Source: an uncultured Bacteroidales bacterium (lineage in GTDB: Bacteria > Bacteroidota > Bacteroidia > Bacteroidales > F082). From it: 64,000 nt of DNA. Below the pieces are notes generated by a model. That model was not told the origin of the DNA. It did not search any database and worked only from the letters and a program-made list of their open reading frames with translations. How positions within the stretch are numbered: the stretch's first letter is position 1; every line of letters starts with the position of its first letter. This document shows, one piece after another, positions 61,063 to 64,000 of the stretch. Made by a program: the position numbers and the translations under genes. The DNA is taken from the NCBI GenBank assembly GCA_946184615.1, contig CAMHFN010000005.1:1-64000 (forward strand), in the 5' to 3' direction.

Positions 61063-62507
61063 TAGAACCTAAAGTAGATAAACGGGTTAAAACTTCCTTT
61101 AAGGATGAACGAAGCGGAGAGCACCAGGAGTACGACGATCACAAGACCAAATAAAACCGTATTCCGGTTGGAGAATGGAGTAGATAGTGTGGAGAGGTGT
61201 TCCAGTTTGGATTGGAGTTTGGCACTGGGTATCAACCCGATGAAGGAGAAGACGGCGGCTACGATGAGTGTAAAAACGAACTGGCTGTTGACGAAAAGAG
61301 CGGGCGAGCTGCCGTTGGTGCCAAACATAGCCCCCACATAATGCACGGCATAGCCTATTGTATCAGCGCGGAACAACACCCAGCCAATCATCACGGTCAC
61401 AAAAGTGAAGAAAACGGAGAGGTAAGCAGTGAAAGTGTTTTTTTGGTGGGCACCTTTCTTTTGGAAAATCTTCTCCAATACAATGAAAAGCCCATGGAAA
61501 ACACCCCAGGCCACAAAGGTCCAAGAGGCACCATGCCATAAACCCGATAGGAAGAAAACAATCCACAAGTTGAGATAGGTCCTGCCATTGCCTTTTCGGT
61601 TGCCACCCAACGGGATGTAGAGATAGTCCATCATCCATCTGCCGAGGGTGATATGCCATCGTTTCCAAAATTCTGAAACGCTTTTGCTGATGTAGGGGTT
61701 GTTGAAGTTCTCAGGAAATTTGAAGCCGATCATCTTCCCGATGCCAATGGCCATGTCGCTGTAACCGGAGAAGTCAAAATAGATTTGGAACGTATAGGCC
61801 AGAATGCCCAACCAAGCCGTCGAAAAACCGATTTCGGTCGTGGGGAGGGCAAACACTTGGTCGACATACTCCGCCAAGATGTTGGCAATCAGCATTTTCT
61901 TCGATAGGCCGAGGACAAAACGATAGAACCCCAAAATTTTGTTGTCGATCGTCTCGTTGGCGCTTCGGTCGGTGATTTGTGCCGCAATTTCATTGTATCG
62001 TACGATGGGACCCGCAATGAGTTGAGGAAACAGCATGATGAACAGGGCATAGTCGGTGATCTGTTGAAGTGGAGCCGAGGTTTTGCGGTAAACATCGATG
62101 CTGTAACTCATCTTCTGGAATGTGAAAAACGAGATGCCGATGGGAAGCACCACCTTGGTCCAACGGATGGGTGACGAGCCAAAAAGTCCTAATAGGACGT
62201 TGAAATTGTCGATGAAGAAATTGGCATATTTGAAGTAAGCCAGCAGGCCAATGTTGAGGATGATGGAAAAGACAAGGAACAGTTTCCGGCGTTTCGTGTC
62301 CGGGCTTTTGTCGACTTGCCTTACTAGGAAGAAGTCGATAAGGATGGAAAACAGCAGCACCAACAGAAAGCGAGGCGAACCGAAGCCGTAGAAAAGCAGG
62401 CTGGCCAGCAGTGCAATGGCATTCTTGTAGCGCCTATCCACAAGGAAATACACCCCAAGGAAGATGGGCAAAAACCAAAAGAGAAAAAGGCTGCTGCTAA
62501 AGACCAT
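61062..62507 (-). CDS. MBOAT O-acyltransferase (AlgI/DltB-like), copy 2
   Basis: A 481-residue paralogue of the MBOAT at 58281-59705. Same order of motifs: MVFSSSLFLFWFLPIFLGVYF at the start, LPIGISFFTFQKMSYSIDVY, PQLIAGPIVRY, FSGYSDMAIGIGKMIGFKFPENFNNP and SGLWHGASWTFVAWGVFHG with the catalytic His. The two copies face each other, each beside an AlgJ/DHHW-like gene, suggesting a duplicated acylation pair with different partners or sites. It is downstream of the second AlgJ/DHHW-like gene by a 31-base gap. Confidence 0.93.
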   Translation of the reverse strand: MVFSSSLFLFWFLPIFLGVYFLVDRRYKNAIALLASLLFYGFGSPRFLLVLLFSILIDFFLVRQVDKSPDTKRRKLFLVFSIILNIGLLAYFKYANFFIDNFNVLLGLFGSSPIRWTKVVLPIGISFFTFQKMSYSIDVYRKTSAPLQQITDYALFIMLFPQLIAGPIVRYNEIAAQITDRSANETIDNKILGFYRFVLGLSKKMLIANILAEYVDQVFALPTTEIGFSTAWLGILAYTFQIYFDFSGYSDMAIGIGKMIGFKFPENFNNPYISKSVSEFWKRWHITLGRWMMDYLYIPLGGNRKGNGRTYLNLWIVFFLSGLWHGASWTFVAWGVFHGLFIVLEKIFQKKGAHQKNTFTAYLSVFFTFVTVMIGWVLFRADTIGYAVHYVGAMFGTNGSSPALFVNSQFVFTLIVAAVFSFIGLIPSAKLQSKLEHLSTLSTPFSNRNTVLFGLVIVVLLVLSASFILKGSFNPFIYFRF

Positions 62508-62538
62508 GGCTCAAGATTGGATTTGCAAAAGTAGCATT

Positions 62539-64000
62539 TTATTGTTGATGGTCTACCATATAGGCGGCGTTTTCGTACACCCAATCATCCACGGGGATGC
62601 CTTTTTCGACAGCTTCTTTTTCTAAGGCCTTGAACCAGTTGTCGTCATAGCGGATTTTTTGTTCCATCTGTTTGATTTGGATTTCGCGGTATTCCTCCGG
62701 GGTAATGGAATTGTCGCGAAGCGAGGGCAAGCCTTGTGCTACACGTTCAGTCTCGTGGTCGATGGCTTGCTGCAAGGAGAGATGGTCAACCACCATGGCG
62801 TTGGTTACCATCATCAGCCATTGCGGATCCCCTTTGATCTGCTTTCGAATGTCGCGTTTTTTCCAGTATTCCTCATTGAGGAGCAAGGGGTTTCGGGCAG
62901 AGGGGGTGTCCTCGCCAGCGATTTCAGGGAAATAGGCTTCGGGATCGTTACGCATCTGGTGTACGAGTTCCTTTTGGGCGCTGCTGTCGAGAGAGAGACT
63001 ATCGGTAAGCTCTTGAAGCCTTTGTTGGAACCGCTTATCGCCAATGCAAAGCTGAAGGATGGCATCTTCGGCAAAGCCTTCGGTGGCACGATACATCTGG
63101 CTGCTGCTCGAAAACCACACGATGTAGTCGGCATCGAGCAGATAGTCTAGCCGGTTGAGGAACGACACGCTGTCGATGAGGCGATCCGCCCCTTGGTAGG
63201 CCACTTTGTTGTAGTACCAGAACTGGAAATCGGAAAACACTTCTTTGGGAGGCAGGTAGGCGATACTCCGAAGCAGGAAGGAATTACCGACAAACAAAGC
63301 GGCAGGTTTCACGGTGGTAGAGTCGCTAACGATTTGATAATCCTGTTCCTTATAAGCGAATTTCGAATCGAAGGTGATGGGACGAAGCAGGTTGAGCTCA
63401 CCCTCCAAGTCGCGGTTTTGGTCATCGCCGATACGGCAGGAGTCGGACCATGTATTAGCGTATTCGAGGCGAGCAAGTTGGATGTTGCGTTGTTGTTCCA
63501 TGAAACGGAGCAGGGAGTCGGTGGCATACACGCAGGAGAAGTTCCAGTGATCCCCAGTGGGCGGGAAAAGATAAAACGAACAGGTGTCCTTCATCTTGAT
63601 GAAATAGTCGTTCATCTCAAAACAGGGCATTCCTGTCTCTTTGAAACGTTTTGCAAAATAGACCTGGGCATTGAGACTGGTGGTGTCGAACTCCCGTGGG
63701 GGCAAATACTCGGGGTAGACGATGCTCTTACTCGGTGCGATAAAGGTGAGTAAAGTCACCCCATAGTCGGCCAAGACTCCTCTAACCTTGTTCAGCAGGC
63801 GCACCTCTTTTTCATAGCCTTTTCGGGCGTCTTCAGCATCCTTATACCAATGATACATTTCAGTACCATAATAATCTTCAATATTATGATCGTAATATAA
63901 CCATCTGTTTTTTCCTGAATAGATATAGCTTACATATTCCTTGCTATAGAAATCCCAACTGTATTGGTGGTAGAGGCGAATGATGGGTTCACGGAAACCA
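62539..64000 (-). CDS. AlgJ/DHHW-like SGNH-type protein, copy 2 (runs off right edge)
   Basis: The frame is open to the window end, giving ~486 residues; the true N-terminus lies beyond 64000. An ATG at 63858 exists, but the upstream 47 codons (GFREPIIRLYHQYSWDFYSKEYVSYI onward) continue the family pattern GFRE..IRLYNQY, so it is not the start. SGNH features: VGNSFLLRSI (Ser of the nucleophile turn) and PTGDHWNFS (HW of the DHHW pair). An extra domain of ~170 residues follows (LTDSLSLDSSAQKELVHQM onward to the DHQQ end). I infer acetyl transfer onto polysaccharide together with MBOAT 2. Confidence 0.85.
   Translation of the reverse strand, partial: GFREPIIRLYHQYSWDFYSKEYVSYIYSGKNRWLYYDHNIEDYYGTEMYHWYKDAEDARKGYEKEVRLLNKVRGVLADYGVTLLTFIAPSKSIVYPEYLPPREFDTTSLNAQVYFAKRFKETGMPCFEMNDYFIKMKDTCSFYLFPPTGDHWNFSCVYATDSLLRFMEQQRNIQLARLEYANTWSDSCRIGDDQNRDLEGELNLLRPITFDSKFAYKEQDYQIVSDSTTVKPAALFVGNSFLLRSIAYLPPKEVFSDFQFWYYNKVAYQGADRLIDSVSFLNRLDYLLDADYIVWFSSSSQMYRATEGFAEDAILQLCIGDKRFQQRLQELTDSLSLDSSAQKELVHQMRNDPEAYFPEIAGEDTPSARNPLLLNEEYWKKRDIRKQIKGDPQWLMMVTNAMVVDHLSLQQAIDHETERVAQGLPSLRDNSITPEEYREIQIKQMEQKIRYDDNWFKALEKEAVEKGIPVDDWVYENAAYMVDHQQ

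Noticed and set aside
63858-64000. ATG at 63858 as the start of the right-edge AlgJ/DHHW-like gene
   Set aside because: The 47 codons upstream are open and match the family pattern, so the gene continues past the window.

Overview
The window reads as chromosomal DNA of an anaerobic member of the Bacteroidales (phylum Bacteroidota), probably an uncultured gut or rumen lineage. Supporting evidence: TAnnTTTG-type -7 promoter boxes, almost no Shine-Dalgarno sites, many lipoproteins, type IX secretion (T9SS) C-terminal sorting domains on two secreted proteins (15572-16789 and 54508-56346), a BACON-domain lipoprotein, an oxygen-sensitive class III ribonucleotide reductase, a DPP7-type S46 peptidase, and Bacteroidota-restricted families (DUF3109, DUF4954, DUF4175, DUF4292). 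T9SS argues against the genus Bacteroides itself. No rRNA, CRISPR array, transposase or phage gene was seen.

Layout. 1-4850 (- strand): the 5' part of a lipoprotein cut by the left edge, a second lipoprotein, an EF-G paralogue with a degenerate GTPase site, and a PfkB-type kinase. 4911-4984: tRNA-Asn. 5040-14730 (- strand): a tightly packed run of surface-sugar genes (galE, DUF4954, nagB, a WbpB/WlbA-like oxidoreductase, a CapD/PglF-like dehydratase, manC, a GT2 glycosyltransferase, a GNAT-like protein), several joined by ATGA or TAATG junctions. 14800-22437 (mostly +): tsaB, an M28 peptidase with T9SS domain, argF (-), DUF3109, a carboxypeptidase-regulatory-like protein, comF, an AT-rich four-helix-bundle gene with a 9-bp tandem repeat leader, and a fused double ABC ATPase. 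22482-29738: nrdG/nrdD (-) diverging from rnr and a DUF748/AsmA-like gene (+). 29786-31066: tRNA-Thr and tRNA-Cys around a coiled-coil envelope protein. 31116-33330 (-): a GT39-like membrane protein and a BACON lipoprotein. 33402-43151 (+): DUF4175, ybeY, mnmG, a methyltransferase and a NtrY-like sensor kinase; mnmG is flanked by two parS-like palindromes. 43196-48733 (+): flippase, dut, TPR protein, DUF4292 lipoprotein, EnvC-like protein and a 45-residue lipoprotein. 48743-54448: a YfcC-type transporter (-), an M49-like metallopeptidase and DPP7 (+). 54508-64000: CotH, a GH16-like protein and an MBOAT acyltransferase (+) facing an AlgJ/DHHW-like protein, a second MBOAT and a second AlgJ/DHHW-like gene (-) that runs off the right edge; this looks like an exopolysaccharide acylation and trimming locus.

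Cross-cutting signals. (1) All three tRNA genes share one promoter plan, TTG-N19-TAnnTTTG, followed by the same 14-nt palindromic leader TTTGCAGCCGCAAA. (2) Short dispersed repeats occur between genes and have also entered genes: a 14-bp unit in both manC and the yfcC-like gene, a CGGCGTA..CACCGACC..GGGAGGTAA element that forms the N-terminus of the DUF4292 lipoprotein, and a pyrimidine tract in tsaB. (3) The EF-G paralogue lacks the catalytic His of the G3 motif. The most attractive leads for something undescribed are the repeat-led four-helix gene, the in-gene repeat family, and the CotH/GH16/MBOAT/AlgJ locus.
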